Numbered from the stretch's first letter, positions 32,334 to 43,255 are shown. The stretch: 64,000 bases of DNA from Actinorhabdospora filicis (GCF_030269765.1 NZ_BSTX01000001.1:1681370-1745369); one strand, 5' to 3'. A program made the numbers and translations. Notes: generated from the letters alone by a model not told the origin.

Positions 32334-33656
32334 TTAACGAAGGAAGCCCTCGTAGTTGCGCTGCATCAGCTGGCTCTCGATCTGCTTGACCGACTCCAGG
32401 CCGACACCCACGATGATCAGCACGGCGGTGCCACCGAACGGGAAGTTCTGCAGATACTGGCCACCGCCGAGCCAGATGAGCGCAAGGTTGGGCAGGATCG
32501 CAATGATGCCAAGGTAAAGCGAACCTGGCAATGTGATCCGGTTCAACACGTACTCAAGGTACTGAGCGGTGGGCTTGCCCGGACGGATACCGGGAACGAA
32601 TCCGCCGACCTTCTTCATGTTGTCGGCGACCTCGGTCGGGTTGAACGAGATGGCCACGTAGAAGTACGTGAAGAAGATGATGAGCAGGAAGTACACCAGG
32701 ATGTGCACCCAGCTCGAAGGCGACACCAGGTTGTCGTTGATCCACACCATGAACTTGTTCGGTGTGGAGTCCAGCTGCGTGATCAGCGACGGGATGTACA
32801 GCAGCGACGAGGCGAAGATCACCGGGATCACCGACGCCTGGTTCACCTTCAGCGGGATGTAGGTCGAGGTCCCGCCGTACATGCGACGGCCGATCTGCCG
32901 CTTGGCGTACTGCACCGGAATGCGCCGCTGCGACTGCTCCACGAAGACCACCAGGGCGATGATCGCGATGCCGATGGCGATGATCGCGCCGAAGACGAAC
33001 CAGTTGGTCGCCTCCTTGATGGCCCAGCCCTCGGCGGGGAGGCGCGCGGCGATGTTGGTGAAGATCAGGATGGACATGCCGTTGCCGACGCCACGGTCGG
33101 TCACCAGCTCGCCGAACCACATGATGACGGCGGTGCCGGCGGTCATCGTGGTCACCAGCACGACCAGGGTCAGCCAGTCCGGGATCTTGTCGTTGACCGG
33201 GACCACGTCGCGCGGGCAGTTCTGGAACATCTGCCCGCCACGGGCCAGGGCCACGTAACCGGAGGCCTGCAGCACCGCCAGACCCAGCGTGAGGTACCGG
33301 GTGTACTGGGTGATCTTCACCTGGCCGGGCTGACCCTCCTTCTTGAGGGCCTCCAGGCGCGGGATCACCACCGTCAGCAGCTGAAGGATGATGCTCGCGG
33401 TGATGTAGGGCATGATCCCCAGCGCGAACACCGACAGCTGCAGCAACGCGCCACCGGAGAACAGGTTCAGGAGCGTGAAGACGTCCGTCGCGCCGTTCTC
33501 GGAGTTCAGGTTGATGCAGTACTGGGCGTTCTCGTACGACACACCGGGGCTGGGAATCTGGACCCCGAACCGGTAGAGCGCGAGGATGAAGAGCGTGAAC
33601 AGGATCTTCTTGCGCAGATCGGGGGTCCGAAACGCGCTGAAGAAGGCGGAGAGCAA
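32334..33656 (-). CDS. secY: Protein translocase subunit SecY
   Basis: 440 residues with ten membrane helices. Starts LLSAFFSAFRTPDLRKKI, the actinobacterial N-terminus; KAE-type loops include VQIPSPG and RRIPVQYAKRQIG, and GFVPGIRPGKPTAQYLEYVL is the conserved cytoplasmic loop 5 region. TTG 33656 is used because GGAGG (33663-33667) is 6 nt away. It forms the membrane channel with SecE and SecG. It has its own leader after the rplO hairpin. Confidence 0.97.
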   Translation of the reverse strand: MLSAFFSAFRTPDLRKKILFTLFILALYRFGVQIPSPGVSYENAQYCINLNSENGATDVFTLLNLFSGGALLQLSVFALGIMPYITASIILQLLTVVIPRLEALKKEGQPGQVKITQYTRYLTLGLAVLQASGYVALARGGQMFQNCPRDVVPVNDKIPDWLTLVVLVTTMTAGTAVIMWFGELVTDRGVGNGMSILIFTNIAARLPAEGWAIKEATNWFVFGAIIAIGIAIIALVVFVEQSQRRIPVQYAKRQIGRRMYGGTSTYIPLKVNQASVIPVIFASSLLYIPSLITQLDSTPNKFMVWINDNLVSPSSWVHILVYFLLIIFFTYFYVAISFNPTEVADNMKKVGGFVPGIRPGKPTAQYLEYVLNRITLPGSLYLGIIAILPNLALIWLGGGQYLQNFPFGGTAVLIIVGVGLESVKQIESQLMQRNYEGFLR

Positions 33657-33806
33657 CTCAGTCCTCCTGCGCTGCGGGGCCTGGGGGCCAGGCAATGGCG
33701 TGTGTCACGGGCATTTGACGCACCGACCGGGTGATTCGGCCGACTCGTCGCGGATTTGTGATGGGGTCCACAAAGCCGCTGACGGACTCTAACAGTCCCC
33801 GGGAAC

Positions 33807-33850
33807 GACCGGGGGCTCCCCTTCGTGTCAACGAAAGGGAACCCCCGGTC
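33807..33850 (-). terminator. Large hairpin between rplO and secY
   Basis: Arms of about 19 nt, 33807-33825 and 33832-33850, pair with a few mismatches around GACCGGGGG / CCCCCGGTC. It lies 14 nt after the rplO stop on the minus strand. It may end or weaken the spc transcript before secY. Confidence 0.65.
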
Positions 33851-33864
33851 ACGGCGTTCACGTA

Positions 33865-34323
33865 CTAGTCGTTCTTCTTGCCGACGACGGTCACCGAGCC
33901 ACCGGCCGCGGCGATCTTGTCCTTGGCGGACGTGGAGAACGCGTGCGCGCTGACCTGCAGCGTCACGCCGTTCAGCTCGCCGGAGCCGAGCACCTTGATG
34001 AGCTGGCCCTTGCGGACGGCGCCGGAGGCGACCAGCTCGGCCGGGCCGACCTCGCCGCCCTGCGGGAACAGCTCGGCCAGACGGTCCAGGTTCACGACCT
34101 GGAACACGACCTTGAACTTGTTGTTGAAACCGCGCATCTTCGGCAGGCGCATGTGGATGGGCATCTGCCCACCCTCGAAGGCCGCCGACACGTTCTTACG
34201 CGCCTTCGTACCCTTCGTACCGCGACCCGCGGTCTTGCCCTTCGAACCCTCACCGCGGCCGACACGGGTCTTAGCCGTGTTCGAGCCGGGCGCCGGGCGC
34301 AGGTGGTGGATCTTCACGGCCAT
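33865..34323 (-). CDS. rplO: 50S ribosomal protein L15
   Basis: 152 residues, ordinary length. [35 protein letters not shown] is summarised by its [17 protein letters not shown] core, the L15 signature, followed by [11 protein letters not shown]. It binds 23S rRNA domain II and links early and late assembly. Follows rpmD by 2 nt in the spc operon. Confidence 0.98.
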   Translation of the reverse strand: MAVKIHHLRPAPGSNTAKTRVGRGEGSKGKTAGRGTKGTKARKNVSAAFEGGQMPIHMRLPKMRGFNNKFKVVFQVVNLDRLAELFPQGGEVGPAELVASGAVRKGQLIKVLGSGELNGVTLQVSAHAFSTSAKDKIAAAGGSVTVVGKKND

Positions 34324-34325
34324 GG

Positions 34326-34508
34326 TCAGTCGACCTCCTCAACCGAGACGAGGTGCGTCACGGTCGCGATCATGCCGCGGATCTCCGGACGATCTTCCTT
34401 CACGACGACGTCATTGATCCGCTTAAGGCCGAGGCTGCGGAGCGTCTCGCGCTGGTTGTGCTTGTTACCGATCTTCGAGCGGGTCTGGGTGACCTTCAGG
34501 CGAGCCAT
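34326..34508 (-). CDS. rpmD: 50S ribosomal protein L30
   Basis: 60 residues, typical for L30: [20 protein letters not shown] and [15 protein letters not shown]. The small ferredoxin-like fold binds 5S/23S rRNA region. Between rpsE and rplO as in the standard spc order. Confidence 0.97.
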   Translation of the reverse strand: MARLKVTQTRSKIGNKHNQRETLRSLGLKRINDVVVKEDRPEIRGMIATVTHLVSVEEVD

Positions 34509-34520
34509 CTTGTCTACCCC

Positions 34521-35144
34521 CTACGCCTCGACGCCGGCCATCGCGCGCAGCATGGCTGCGGGGGCGACGTCCTCAAGCGGCAGACCACGGCGCTTGGCCA
34601 CGGCCTCGGGCGACTCCAGAGCCTTCAGCGCGGCCACCGTCGCGTGCACGATGTTGATCGCGTTCGACGAGCCCAGGCTCTTGCTCAGGATGTCGTGGAT
34701 ACCGGCGCACTCCAGCACCGCGCGAACCGAACCACCGGCGATGACGCCGGTACCGGCCGAAGCGGGCTTGAGCATGACGACGCCGGCGGCGTCCTCACCG
34801 ATGATCGGGTGCGGGATCGTGTTGCCGATCCGGGGCACCTTGAAGAAGTTCTTCTTGGCCTCTTCGACACCCTTGGCGATGGCCGCGGGCACCTCCTTGG
34901 CCTTGCCGTAGCCGACACCCACGGTGCCGTTGCCGTCGCCGACCACGACCAGCGCGGTGAAGCTGAAGCGACGACCACCCTGGACGACCTTGGCGACACG
35001 GTTGATCGAGACGACCCGCTCGATGTGCGGGGTCTTCTCGGCGGCGTTGCCGCGGCCACCGTCACGACGGTCGCGACGGCCGCGGCCCTCGCCACCCCCG
35101 CCGCCGGCCGCCTGGCCGCCGCCAGTGCGCTGCTGACCTGCCAT
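34521..35144 (-). CDS. rpsE: 30S ribosomal protein S5
   Basis: 207 residues. A Gly/Arg-rich N-terminal extension of about 38 residues (Gly and Arg tracts) precedes the S5 domain: [40 protein letters not shown] and the C-terminal [21 protein letters not shown]5 takes part in decoding fidelity and the spectinomycin pocket. Separated from rplR by an unusually wide 190-nt gap with a hairpin. Confidence 0.98.
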   Translation of the reverse strand: MAGQQRTGGGQAAGGGGGEGRGRRDRRDGGRGNAAEKTPHIERVVSINRVAKVVQGGRRFSFTALVVVGDGNGTVGVGYGKAKEVPAAIAKGVEEAKKNFFKVPRIGNTIPHPIIGEDAAGVVMLKPASAGTGVIAGGSVRAVLECAGIHDILSKSLGSSNAINIVHATVAALKALESPEAVAKRRGLPLEDVAPAAMLRAMAGVEA

Positions 35145-35276
35145 CAGGCACTTACCTCTCTCTGTTCATTCGCTAAACGCCGGCGAACCTCGCCGACTCG
35201 CTGCCCCTCACGGGGGTATGAGCGGTGAGAACCGCTCGTGACGACCGGAGAACCTTACCGACCGTCAACCGACCGA

Positions 35277-35309
35277 TGCGGATGGGGTGAGAACTCCACC
35301 CCATCCGCA
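35277..35309 (-). promoter_or_regulatory. Perfect 13-bp hairpin inside the spc operon (rplR-rpsE gap)
   Basis: TGCGGATGGGGTG (35277-35289) pairs with CACCCCATCCGCA (35297-35309) with a 7-nt loop. A smaller hairpin AGCGGT-GAGA-ACCGCT (35221-35236) is nearer rpsE. Without a T run this may be an attenuator, processing site or weak terminator in the middle of the operon. Confidence 0.7.
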
Positions 35310-35334
35310 CGAGATCGAGTAGTCCTGAGACTAC

Positions 35335-35730
35335 TTAGAACGCCAGGCCACCCTCACGGGCGGCGTCGGCGAGAGCCGCGATACGGCCGTGGTAGCGGTT
35401 GCCGCCACGGTCGAAGACGGCCTTGTCGTAACCGGCGGCCAGGGCGCGCTCGGCCAGCAGAGCGCCGACCTTCTTCGCCTGGGCGGTCTTGTCACCCTCG
35501 AAACCGGTGAAGGAGTCTTCGAGCGTCGACGCCGAGGCCACGGTGTGGCCCTTGGTGTCGTCGACGAGCTGGGCGACGATGTGCCGGAGGGACCGGGTGA
35601 CCACCAGGCGCGGACGCTCGGTGGTGCCGGTGACATCGCGGCGGATCCGGAAGTGACGACGGTCGCGGGCGATGCGGCGGATACCGCTGACGCCACCGGA
35701 ATTGCGACGCTTGGCGAGCGTGGCCGACAT
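35335..35730 (-). CDS. rplR: 50S ribosomal protein L18
   Basis: 131 residues. Basic N-terminus, then [20 protein letters not shown] and the C-terminal [20 protein letters not shown], typical of L18. It brings 5S rRNA to the large subunit. Its ATG directly abuts the TAA of rplF. Confidence 0.97.
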   Translation of the reverse strand: MSATLAKRRNSGGVSGIRRIARDRRHFRIRRDVTGTTERPRLVVTRSLRHIVAQLVDDTKGHTVASASTLEDSFTGFEGDKTAQAKKVGALLAERALAAGYDKAVFDRGGNRYHGRIAALADAAREGGLAF

Positions 35731-36270
35731 TTACCTACCTGCCTTCCCCGCCTTGCGACGGATGTGCTCGCCGACGTACTTGACGCCCTTGCCCTTGTAC
35801 GGCTCCGGCGGCCGGATCTTGCGGATGTTGGCGGAGACCTCGCCGACCTTCTGCTTGTCGATGCCCTCGACGTGGAACAGCGTCGGGCGCTCGACGGAGA
35901 AGACGATGCCCTCGGGCGCCTTCACGACGACCGGGTGGGAGAACCCGAGCGCGAACTCAAGGTCCGTGCCCTTCATCTGCACACGGTAACCCGTGCCGTT
36001 GATCTCCAGGCTCTTCTTGTAACCCTCGGTGACGCCGGTGACCATGTTGGCCACCAGGGTGCGGGACAGACCGTGCAGGGCACGGGACTTCCGCTCGTCG
36101 TCGGGGCGCTCGACCGAAAGCTCACCGGCTTCGGTCTTGCTGATGGTGATCGGCTCCGCCAGGGTGTGGGTCAGCTCGCCCTTGGGGCCCTTCACCTTCA
36201 CGAAGGAACCCTCGATGGCGACGTCCACGCCGGCCGGGACCGGGATGCTCTTACGTCCGATGCGCGACAT
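35731..36270 (-). CDS. rplF: 50S ribosomal protein L6
   Basis: 179 residues, two L6 repeats: [17 protein letters not shown] at the start, [19 protein letters not shown], and the C-terminal signature [19 protein letters not shown]. It sits near the GTPase-associated centre and the sarcin-ricin loop. It follows rpsH by 17 nt. Confidence 0.98.
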   Translation of the reverse strand: MSRIGRKSIPVPAGVDVAIEGSFVKVKGPKGELTHTLAEPITISKTEAGELSVERPDDERKSRALHGLSRTLVANMVTGVTEGYKKSLEINGTGYRVQMKGTDLEFALGFSHPVVVKAPEGIVFSVERPTLFHVEGIDKQKVGEVSANIRKIRPPEPYKGKGVKYVGEHIRRKAGKAGR

Positions 36271-36287
36271 GTGCTCGCAGCCTTCCC

Positions 36288-36695
36288 TTACCAGACGTAG
36301 GCGAGGACTTCCCCGCCCACTCCACGCTTGCGAGCCTGACGGTCGGTCAGCAGGCCGTCGGACGTGGACACGATGGCCACGCCGAGGCCGCCGAGCACAC
36401 GCGGCAGCTCGGTCGACTTGGCGTAAACCCGCAGGCCCGGCTTGGACACGCGACGGATGCCGGCGAGGCTCCGCTCACGGTTCTGGCCGAACTTCAGGTC
36501 GACGACGAGCGTCTTGCCGACTTTGCCCTCGGCGGGCTCCTCCACCTTCCAGCCCGCGATGTAACCCTCGGCCTTCAGGACCTCGGCGATGTTCGCCTTG
36601 ATCTTGGAGTGGGGCATCACGACCTGGTCGTGGTACGCCTGGTTGGCGTTGCGCAGACGGGTAAGCATGTCCGCGATCGGGTCGGTCATGGTCAT
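36288..36695 (-). CDS. rpsH: 30S ribosomal protein S8
   Basis: 135 residues. [20 protein letters not shown] start, and the C-terminal [20 protein letters not shown] of S8. S8 binds the central domain of 16S rRNA and, in E. coli, represses the spc operon. ATG 36695 is used; ATG 36689 is an alternative two codons inside. Confidence 0.97.
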   Translation of the reverse strand: MTMTDPIADMLTRLRNANQAYHDQVVMPHSKIKANIAEVLKAEGYIAGWKVEEPAEGKVGKTLVVDLKFGQNRERSLAGIRRVSKPGLRVYAKSTELPRVLGGLGVAIVSTSDGLLTDRQARKRGVGGEVLAYVW

Positions 36696-36771
36696 TACAG
36701 ATCTCGCCCTTCTCGCCCCGGTTCCCCCGTGTCCGTGGACACGGGGGCCTGTGGCGAAGTGGTTGGTTTGG

Positions 36772-36957
36772 TTACCAGGAGGCCTTCCACACACCGGGCA
36801 GCTCGCCCCGGTGCGCCATGGAACGCAGGCAAACCCGGCACAGGCCGAACTTGCGGTACACGGCCTTCGGACGCCCGCACTTGTTGCAGCGGGTGTACGC
36901 GCGAACCGCGAACTTCGGCTTCTGCGCGGCCTTGTAGATCAGCGCCTTCTTGGCCAT
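36772..36957 (-). CDS. rpsZ: 30S ribosomal protein S14, type Z (zinc)
   Basis: 61 residues with CNKC and CRVC pairs that bind zinc, the short S14 form; the start [20 protein letters not shown] is conserved. Actinobacteria often keep a second, longer zinc-free S14 elsewhere under zinc control. Lies 4 nt before rplE in the genome, i.e. directly after it in transcription. Confidence 0.97.
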   Translation of the reverse strand: MAKKALIYKAAQKPKFAVRAYTRCNKCGRPKAVYRKFGLCRVCLRSMAHRGELPGVWKASW

Positions 36958-36961
36958 CCTG

Positions 36962-37522
36962 TCACTTCTCCTTGAACGGGAAGCCGAGCTGCTTCAGCAG
37001 CGCGCGGCCCTCGTCGTCGGTCTTTGCCGTTGTCACGACGGTGATGTCCATGCCGCGGACCCGGTCGATCTTGTCCTGGTCGATCTCGTGGAACACCGAC
37101 TGCTCGGTGAGACCGAAGGTGTAGTTCCCGTTGCCGTCGAACTGCTGGTCCGACAGACCGCGGAAGTCGCGGATACGGGGCAGCGCGATCGACAGGAGCC
37201 GGTCGAGGAACTCCCACATCCGGTCGCCGCGCAGGGTCACCTTCGCGCCGATCGGCATGCCCTCGCGCAGCTTGAACTGCGCGATGGACTTGCGGGCGCG
37301 ACGCAGAAGCGGCTTCTGACCGGTGATCGTGGTCAGGTCGCGGACGGCGCCGTCGATCAGCTTCGAGTCACGGGCGGCGTCGCCGACACCCATGTTCACG
37401 ACGACCTTCACGACGCCCGGGATCTGCATGACGTTGGCGTAGCTGAACTCGGTCTGCATGGCCGCCGCGATCTCCTCGCGGTAGCGCTTCTGCAGACGCG
37501 GCAGAACTTTCGTGTCACTCAT
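36962..37522 (-). CDS. rplE: 50S ribosomal protein L5
   Basis: 186 residues. [40 protein letters not shown] and [16 protein letters not shown] are L5 signatures. It contacts 5S rRNA and the P-site tRNA. ATG 37522 gives the usual [10 protein letters not shown] start; upstream in-frame codons overlap rplX. Confidence 0.97.
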   Translation of the reverse strand: MSDTKVLPRLQKRYREEIAAAMQTEFSYANVMQIPGVVKVVVNMGVGDAARDSKLIDGAVRDLTTITGQKPLLRRARKSIAQFKLREGMPIGAKVTLRGDRMWEFLDRLLSIALPRIRDFRGLSDQQFDGNGNYTFGLTEQSVFHEIDQDKIDRVRGMDITVVTTAKTDDEGRALLKQLGFPFKEK

Positions 37523-37526
37523 GCTT

Positions 37527-37841
37527 CTACAGGTCCTTACCCGTACGCCGGGAGATGCGCACCTTGCGGCCGTCCTCACCCGTGCGGTAACCGACGCGGG
37601 TCGGCTGGTTGTCAGCGTCGAGCACCATGACGTTCGAGACGTCGATGGCCGCTTCCTGCGTGACGATGCCGCCGGTCTTGGAACCGCGCTGAGTCTGGCT
37701 CACCCGCGTGTGCTTCTTGACCCGGTTCACACCTTCGACCAGGACCTTGCCGGTGCGGGGGTAGGCCTCGATGACCTGACCCTCGGCGCCCTTGTCCTTG
37801 CCGGCGATGACCCGAACCCGGTCACCCTTTTTGATCTTCAT
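37527..37841 (-). CDS. rplX: 50S ribosomal protein L24
   Basis: 104 residues. The KOW motif [20 protein letters not shown] at the N-terminus, then [14 protein letters not shown]24 is one of the assembly initiators near the exit tunnel. Spaced 3 nt after rplN. Confidence 0.97.
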   Translation of the reverse strand: MKIKKGDRVRVIAGKDKGAEGQVIEAYPRTGKVLVEGVNRVKKHTRVSQTQRGSKTGGIVTQEAAIDVSNVMVLDADNQPTRVGYRTGEDGRKVRISRRTGKDL

Positions 37842-37844
37842 TGG

Positions 37845-38213
37845 TTACAGCACCTCCGGCGCGAGGGAGATGATCTTCATGAACCGCTTGTCGCGCAGCT
37901 CACGGCCCACCGGGCCGAAGATGCGGGTACCGCGCGGCTCACCGTCGTCCTTGATGATGACGGCCGCGTTCTCGTCGAAGCGGATGTACGAACCGTCCGG
38001 ACGGCGCTTCTCCTTGGCGGTGCGAACGACGACGGCGCGAACGACGTCACCCTTCTTCACACCGGCGCCCGGGATGGCGTCCTTGACGGTGGCCACGATG
38101 AGGTCGCCGATACCGGCGTAACGCCGGCCCGAACCACCGAGCACGCGGATGCACAGGATCTGCCTGGCACCGGTGTTGTCGGCGACGCGAAGTCGCGACT
38201 CCTGCTGAATCAC
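37845..38213 (-). CDS. rplN: 50S ribosomal protein L14
   Basis: 122 residues, the constant L14 length. [20 protein letters not shown] start and [23 protein letters not shown] 38213 with GGGAG upstream. L14 forms an intersubunit bridge and is the docking site of RsfS. First gene of the spc segment, following rpsQ by 9 nt. Confidence 0.97.
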   Translation of the reverse strand: MIQQESRLRVADNTGARQILCIRVLGGSGRRYAGIGDLIVATVKDAIPGAGVKKGDVVRAVVVRTAKEKRRPDGSYIRFDENAAVIIKDDGEPRGTRIFGPVGRELRDKRFMKIISLAPEVL

Positions 38214-38222
38214 GTCGGCTCC

Positions 38223-38489
38223 CTACTTGGCCTTCTCAAGGATCTCGACGATGCGCCAGTGCTTGGTGGCCGAGAGGGGACGCGTCTCCATGATCTGGAC
38301 ACGGTCGCCGATGCCGCACTGGTTGTGCTCGTCGTGAGCCTTGTACTTCTTCGTACGGCGCAGGACCTTGCCGTACAGCGGGTGCTTGACGCGGTCCTCT
38401 ACGAGGACGACCGCGGTCTTGTCCATCTTGTCGCTGACGACCAGGCCCTCCCGGACCTTGCGGCGCCCGCGCGCTTCTTCGGTGCTCAT
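38223..38489 (-). CDS. rpsQ: 30S ribosomal protein S17
   Basis: 88 residues. [20 protein letters not shown] and the C-terminal [20 protein letters not shown] of S17. ATG overlaps the rpmC stop by 4 nt. S17 is an early assembly protein that binds the 5' domain of 16S rRNA. Confidence 0.97.
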   Translation of the reverse strand: MSTEEARGRRKVREGLVVSDKMDKTAVVLVEDRVKHPLYGKVLRRTKKYKAHDEHNQCGIGDRVQIMETRPLSATKHWRIVEILEKAK

Positions 38490-38719
38490 GCCTCAACCTC
38501 CGTCGGCGCGACGGACAGGCCCAGCTCGCGCTCACGCATGATCGTGTAGATCCGGGCGATGTTGTGGCGCACGGCCTTCAATCCCCGGTTGTCGTCGAGC
38601 TGGCCGGTGGCCGCCTGCATACGCAGGTTGAACAGCTCTTGCTTGCATTCCTTCAGCCGCGCGAGCAGCTCATCGTCGGCCAGCTCACGGAGCTCGCCGG
38701 CAGCGATAGTCGCCGCCAT
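38486..38719 (-). CDS. rpmC: 50S ribosomal protein L29
   Basis: 77 residues, a helical hairpin: [34 protein letters not shown] and [14 protein letters not shown] 38719 shares one base with the rplP stop (GTG 38722 is an alternative). L29 is near the exit tunnel, where trigger factor and SRP dock. Confidence 0.96.
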   Translation of the reverse strand: MAATIAAGELRELADDELLARLKECKQELFNLRMQAATGQLDDNRGLKAVRHNIARIYTIMRERELGLSVAPTEVEA

Positions 38720-39144
38720 CACACATCACCCACTTCGCGCGTCACGATCCGGCACTTCATCGGGAGCTTGTGCATCGCGCGACGAAGTGCCTCACGCGCG
38801 ACCGTCTCGTTCGGGAACGACAGCTCGAACATGACCCGGCCCGGCTTCACGTTCGCGATCCACCACTCCGGAGTTCCCTTACCGGAACCCATGCGGGTCT
38901 CGGCGGGCTTCTTCGTGATCGACTGGTCCGGGAAGATGTTGATCCAGACCTTGCCGCCACGCTTGATGTGGCGGGTCATCGCGATACGGGCCGATTCGAT
39001 CTGACGGTTCGTCACGTACGCCGGGCTAAGAGCCTGGATGCCGAACTCACCGAAAGTGACCTTCGTGCCGCCCTTGCTCTTACCCGAACGCTTCGGGTTG
39101 TGCGGCTTACGGAAGCCCTTCGGGGGCTTACGTGGCATAAGCAT
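38719..39144 (-). CDS. rplP: 50S ribosomal protein L16
   Basis: 141 residues. [20 protein letters not shown] start and the [20 protein letters not shown] motif near residue 80. L16 helps position A-site tRNA and is added late in assembly. The start is 6 nt after the rpsC stop. Confidence 0.97.
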   Translation of the reverse strand: MLMPRKPPKGFRKPHNPKRSGKSKGGTKVTFGEFGIQALSPAYVTNRQIESARIAMTRHIKRGGKVWINIFPDQSITKKPAETRMGSGKGTPEWWIANVKPGRVMFELSFPNETVAREALRRAMHKLPMKCRIVTREVGDV

Positions 39145-39150
39145 GGCTGC

Positions 39151-39954
39151 TCAGCCCTCCTGCTTCGTCTCACCAGAGGCGGCGCGGCCGGCCTCGGTGC
39201 CAGTTGCCGTCGTACCCGACGCGCCCGAGCGCACACGGGCGGGACGGTCGCCGCCGCGGCGGGCACCCCGCTCCGGACGCTCACCGGCGCGACGCTGCGG
39301 GCGCTGCTGCTGGTCGCCATCGCGACCGGGCACGCCCTCGCCCTTGTAGATCCACACCTTCACGCCGATCTGGCCGAAGTTGGTGCGGGCCTCGAACAGG
39401 CCGTAGTCGATGTTCGCGCGCAGCGTGTGCAGCGGAACGCGACCCTCGCGGTAGAACTCCGAGCGGGACATCTCGGCGCCGCCGAGACGGCCGCCGCACT
39501 GAACCCGGATGCCCTTCACGGTCGGGTTGCGCATGGCCGACTGAATGGCCTTGCGCATCGCGCGACGGAAGTTGACCCGGCTCGCCAGCTGCTCGGCGAT
39601 GCCCTGCGCAACCAGCTGCGCGTCCGACTCGGGGTTCTTGACCTCAAGGATGTTCAGCTGCACCTGCTTGTTGGTGAGCTTCACCAGCTTCTCGCGAAGC
39701 TTCTCGGCCTCGGCGCCCTTGCGGCCGATCACGATGCCCGGACGGGCGGTGTGAATGTCGACGCGGACCTTGTCACGGGTGCGCTCGATGTCCACCTTCG
39801 CGATGCCCGCGCGGTCCATGCCCGTGGACATGAGCTTGCGGATCTTCACGTCCTCGGACACGTAGTCGCGGTAGAGCTTGTCGGCGTACCAGCGCGAGGT
39901 CCAGTCGGCGCTGATGCCGAGCCGGAACCCGTGCGGGTGAATCTTCTGACCCAT
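39151..39954 (-). CDS. rpsC: 30S ribosomal protein S3 with basic C-terminal extension
   Basis: 267 residues. [20 protein letters not shown] at the N-terminus, the KH motif [18 protein letters not shown] and the S3C domain [20 protein letters not shown]. The last 50 residues are an Arg/Gly/Gln-rich disordered tail typical of actinobacteria. S3 lines the mRNA entry tunnel. ATG shares one base with the rplV stop (TAATG). Confidence 0.97.
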   Translation of the reverse strand: MGQKIHPHGFRLGISADWTSRWYADKLYRDYVSEDVKIRKLMSTGMDRAGIAKVDIERTRDKVRVDIHTARPGIVIGRKGAEAEKLREKLVKLTNKQVQLNILEVKNPESDAQLVAQGIAEQLASRVNFRRAMRKAIQSAMRNPTVKGIRVQCGGRLGGAEMSRSEFYREGRVPLHTLRANIDYGLFEARTNFGQIGVKVWIYKGEGVPGRDGDQQQRPQRRAGERPERGARRGGDRPARVRSGASGTTATGTEAGRAASGETKQEG

Positions 39955-40436
39955 TACTCGGCGCCTTCCTTCTCCGTCGCCTCGGTCGTCTCGGTCGTCT
40001 CGACAGCCTCGGCCTTGGGGGCCTCGGCGGCGGCACGAGCCGGGCGGCGGGGCGCGGTCACCGGGGCGGCAGCCGCCGTGACGCTCTCCACCACGATCGT
40101 GATGTGGCTGGTCCGCTTGCGGATCCGGTACGCGCGGCCGTGGGCCCGCGGACGGTACCGCTTCATCGTCGGGCCCTCGTCAACGAAGGCCTCGGAGATG
40201 AGCAGCGACTCGGGGTCGAGCCGCTCGTTGTTCTCCGCGTTGGCGATCGCGCTGGCGACCACCTTGTACACGGGCTCGCTCGCCGCCTGCGGGGCGAACT
40301 TCAGCACCGTCAGAGCCTCGGTCGCGGGCAGACCACGAACGAGGTTGACGACACGACGCGCCTTGTTCGGCGACACGCGGACGTGCCGCGCAATGGCGCG
40401 GGCGCCCGGCGCCTGAACGGCGTCCTTGCTTGCCAT
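39954..40436 (-). CDS. rplV: 50S ribosomal protein L22 with Ala/Thr-rich tail
   Basis: 160 residues. [20 protein letters not shown] and [20 protein letters not shown] are L22 signatures; the loop entering the exit tunnel lies near [12 protein letters not shown] 45-residue Ala/Thr/Glu tail follows. ATG 40436 has AAGGGG 7 nt upstream, better than the adjacent TTG. Confidence 0.97.
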   Translation of the reverse strand: MASKDAVQAPGARAIARHVRVSPNKARRVVNLVRGLPATEALTVLKFAPQAASEPVYKVVASAIANAENNERLDPESLLISEAFVDEGPTMKRYRPRAHGRAYRIRKRTSHITIVVESVTAAAAPVTAPRRPARAAAEAPKAEAVETTETTEATEKEGAE

Positions 40437-40464
40437 CAATAGTCCCCTTGCTCGTTATCCGCGC

Positions 40465-40746
40465 CTAGCGGCGGCGGCTCTTGCGGTCGTCTTTGTCGTG
40501 CGAACGGAACGTCCGGGTGAGCGCGAACTCGCCGAGCTTGTGCCCGACCATCGCCTCGGTGACGAACACCGGGACGTGCTTGCGCCCGTCGTGGACGGCG
40601 AAGGTCAGCCCGATCATGTCCGGGATGATCGTCGACCGGCGCGACCAGGTCTTGATGACGTTCTTGGAGTTCGTCTCGACGGCCTTTTCCACCTTCTTCA
40701 GGAGGTGGTCGTCGATGAACGGACCCTTCTTCAAACTGCGCGGCAT
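40465..40746 (-). CDS. rpsS: 30S ribosomal protein S19
   Basis: 93 residues. [20 protein letters not shown] and the [23 protein letters not shown] region (here [19 protein letters not shown]). S19 sits at the head of the 30S subunit with S13. Between rplB and rplV. Confidence 0.98.
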   Translation of the reverse strand: MPRSLKKGPFIDDHLLKKVEKAVETNSKNVIKTWSRRSTIIPDMIGLTFAVHDGRKHVPVFVTEAMVGHKLGEFALTRTFRSHDKDDRKSRRR

Positions 40747-40758
40747 TGGCTACCTACC

Positions 40759-41595
40759 TCATCGCTTCCGGTTCACGTAGCGGCGACGGACGATGAGCCG
40801 GTCGCTCGGCTTGCGCTTGGCGCGCGTACGGCCCTCGGGCTTACCCTGCGGGTTGACCGGGTGACGGCCACCGGAGGTCTTACCCTCACCACCACCGTGC
40901 GGGTGGTCGACCGGGTTCATGGCGACACCACGGACGGTGGGACGACGGCCCTTCCAGCGCATACGGCCGGCCTTGCCCCAGTTGATGTTCGACTGCTCGG
41001 CGTTGCCGACCTCGCCGACGGTCGCGCGGCAACGCGTGTCGACCAGGCGGATCTCGCCGGACGGCATGCGCAGGTGCGCGTACTGACCCTCACGGGCGAG
41101 GAGCTGGATCGACGAGCCGGCCGAACGGGCCAGCTTGGCGCCGCCGCCCGGGCGCAGCTCCACCGCGTGGATGGTGGTACCCACGGGGATGTTGCGCAGC
41201 GGGAGGTTGTTGCCCGGCTTGATGTCGGCCGAGGGGCCGTTCTCGATCGCGGCGCCCTGCTTCAGGTCCTTCGGCGCCAGGATGTAGCGCTTCTCACCGT
41301 CGGCGTAGTGCAGCAGCGCGATGCGCGCGGTGCGGTTGGGGTCGTACTCGATGTGCGCGACCTTGGCCGGGATGCCGTCCTTGTCGTGACGACGGAAGTC
41401 GATCAGACGGTACTGGCGCTTGTGGCCGCCACCACGGTGCCGGGTGGTGATCCGGCCGTGGGAGTTGCGGCCACCGCTAGAGGACAGCGGACGCAGCAGC
41501 GACTTTTCGGGAGTGGTGCGGGTGATCTCGACGAAGTCGGCCACACTCGAACCGCGACGACCCGGGGTCGTCGGCTTGTACTTGCGGATGCCCAT
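40759..41595 (-). CDS. rplB: 50S ribosomal protein L2
   Basis: 278 residues. [39 protein letters not shown], and the C-terminal [20 protein letters not shown], which holds the conserved His near the peptidyl transferase centre. Largest core protein of the subunit; needed for subunit joining. Confidence 0.98.
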   Translation of the reverse strand: MGIRKYKPTTPGRRGSSVADFVEITRTTPEKSLLRPLSSSGGRNSHGRITTRHRGGGHKRQYRLIDFRRHDKDGIPAKVAHIEYDPNRTARIALLHYADGEKRYILAPKDLKQGAAIENGPSADIKPGNNLPLRNIPVGTTIHAVELRPGGGAKLARSAGSSIQLLAREGQYAHLRMPSGEIRLVDTRCRATVGEVGNAEQSNINWGKAGRMRWKGRRPTVRGVAMNPVDHPHGGGEGKTSGGRHPVNPQGKPEGRTRAKRKPSDRLIVRRRYVNRKR

Positions 41596-41610
41596 TCTGG
41601 TTCAAGCTCC

Positions 41611-41925
41611 TTAGCCGGCCGCGGCGCCGAAGATCTCGGAGAGAGCGGTGCTGTCTCCGTCAACGGTCACGATCGCGCGCTTGGTGTCCTTGCGCTTGCC
41701 CCAACCGGTGCGGGTGCGCTTGCGCTTACCCTCACGGTTGATGGTGTTCACGCTGGCCACCTTCACCTCGAAGATCGCCTGGATGGCCTGCTTGATGTGC
41801 GTCTTGTTCGCACTCGGGTGCACCAGGAACGTGAACTTGTTCTGCTCGGTGAGGCCGTAGCTCTTCTCCGAGATGACCGGCGCGAGGATGATGTCGCGCG
41901 GGTCCGAGGTGTCGACGCCACTCAT
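41611..41925 (-). CDS. rplW: 50S ribosomal protein L23
   Basis: 104 residues. [40 protein letters not shown] and the loop [21 protein letters not shown]23 at the exit tunnel is the docking point of trigger factor and SRP. ATG overlaps the rplD stop (ATGA). Confidence 0.98.
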   Translation of the reverse strand: MSGVDTSDPRDIILAPVISEKSYGLTEQNKFTFLVHPSANKTHIKQAIQAIFEVKVASVNTINREGKRKRTRTGWGKRKDTKRAIVTVDGDSTALSEIFGAAAG

Positions 41926-42578
41926 TCCGCGGCCTCCTCGATCTTGTTGTCGCGGCCAACGAAGGCGTCGTAAGCGCCCTTGGTGAAGACCACGTCGTCG
42001 TTCACGAGCACGTCGTAGGTGTTCAGCTGGTCGACGACCAGCAGATGCACCGACTGCTCGTTGCGCAGGCTCAGCCAGGTGACCTCGTCGAAGCGGTCGA
42101 GAACGACCAGGACGCGCTTGGCGGAGGTGACCTTGCGCAGGTTCTCCAGAGCGGTCTTCGTCTTCGGGGTCTCGCCCTCGATGAGCGCGGAGACGACGTG
42201 CAGCTGCTCGCTGCGGGCCCGGTCGGAGAGGGCGCTGCGCAGGGCGGCGGCCTTCATCTTCTTGGGGGTGCGCTGCGAGTAGTCGCGGGGCAGGGGACCG
42301 TGGACGACGCCACCGCCGGCGAACTGCGGCGCGCGGGTCGAGCCCTGACGGGCGCGGCCGGTGCCCTTCTGGCGGTACGGCTTCTTGCCGCCGCCGGAGA
42401 CCTCGCCGCGGGTCTTCGCCTTGTGCGTGCCCTGGCGGGCCGCGGCCAGCTGGGCCACGACGACCTGGTGCATCAGCGGGATGTTGACCTGGCGGTCGAA
42501 CACCTCGGCCGGGAGGTCGACCGTCTCGGTCGACTTGCCGTCACCGACGGGGTTCTTGATGTCTACCTGGAGGCTCAC
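41922..42578 (-). CDS. rplD: 50S ribosomal protein L4
   Basis: 218 residues. Starts [12 protein letters not shown] at GTG 42578, overlapping the rplC stop by 4 nt. [20 protein letters not shown] is the L4 loop that enters the exit tunnel. In E. coli L4 also represses the S10 operon. The C-terminal domain is 5-10 residues longer than in E. coli. Confidence 0.97.
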   Translation of the reverse strand: MSLQVDIKNPVGDGKSTETVDLPAEVFDRQVNIPLMHQVVVAQLAAARQGTHKAKTRGEVSGGGKKPYRQKGTGRARQGSTRAPQFAGGGVVHGPLPRDYSQRTPKKMKAAALRSALSDRARSEQLHVVSALIEGETPKTKTALENLRKVTSAKRVLVVLDRFDEVTWLSLRNEQSVHLLVVDQLNTYDVLVNDDVVFTKGAYDAFVGRDNKIEEAAE

Positions 42579-43243
42579 TTGGCCGCACCACCCTTGCCCA
42601 GCGCGGTCTTCACGGCCGTGCGGACCAGCACGAGGCCGCCCTTGGGACCGGGGATCGCACCCTTGATCAGGATCAGGTTGTTCTCGGTGTCCACCGCGTG
42701 GATGGTCAGGTTCTGCACGGTCTGGCGAACGCCACCCATGCGACCCGCCATGCGCATGCCCTTGAACACGCGACCGGGCGTGGCGCAACCGCCGATGGAG
42801 CCCGGGGAACGGTGCTTGCGCTGCACACCGTGCGAGGCGCGAAGACCGTGGAAGCCGTGTCGCTTCATGACACCGGCGTAGCCCTTGCCCTTGGTGGTGC
42901 CGGTCACGTCGATCAGCTTGACGCCGTCGAACTTGCCGACCGTCACCTCGTCGCCGGGCGTGTACTCGCCGGCGTCGGGGGTCCGCAGCTCCACCACGTG
43001 GCGGCGGGGGGCGGACTCGGACTTGGCGTAGTGACCGCGAAGCGGCTGCGTGACCTTGCGGGGGTCGATCGCACCGAACGCGAGCTGCACCGCGGAGTAA
43101 CCGTCCACCTCGGTGGTGCGCACCTGCGTCACCACACACGGGCCGGCCTGCACGACGGTGACGGGGACGACGCGGTTGTTCTCGTCCCACACCTGGGTCA
43201 TACCGAGCTTCTTGCCCAGGATGCCGTTGACTTGCCTATCCAT
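42575..43243 (-). CDS. rplC: 50S ribosomal protein L3
   Basis: 222 residues. [20 protein letters not shown] start and the [20 protein letters not shown] segment whose Gln-like position near the tip approaches the peptidyl transferase centre. L3 starts 50S assembly. Follows rpsJ by 12 nt. Confidence 0.98.
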   Translation of the reverse strand: MDRQVNGILGKKLGMTQVWDENNRVVPVTVVQAGPCVVTQVRTTEVDGYSAVQLAFGAIDPRKVTQPLRGHYAKSESAPRRHVVELRTPDAGEYTPGDEVTVGKFDGVKLIDVTGTTKGKGYAGVMKRHGFHGLRASHGVQRKHRSPGSIGGCATPGRVFKGMRMAGRMGGVRQTVQNLTIHAVDTENNLILIKGAIPGPKGGLVLVRTAVKTALGKGGAAK

Positions 43244-43255
43244 CGCCTCTGGTCC

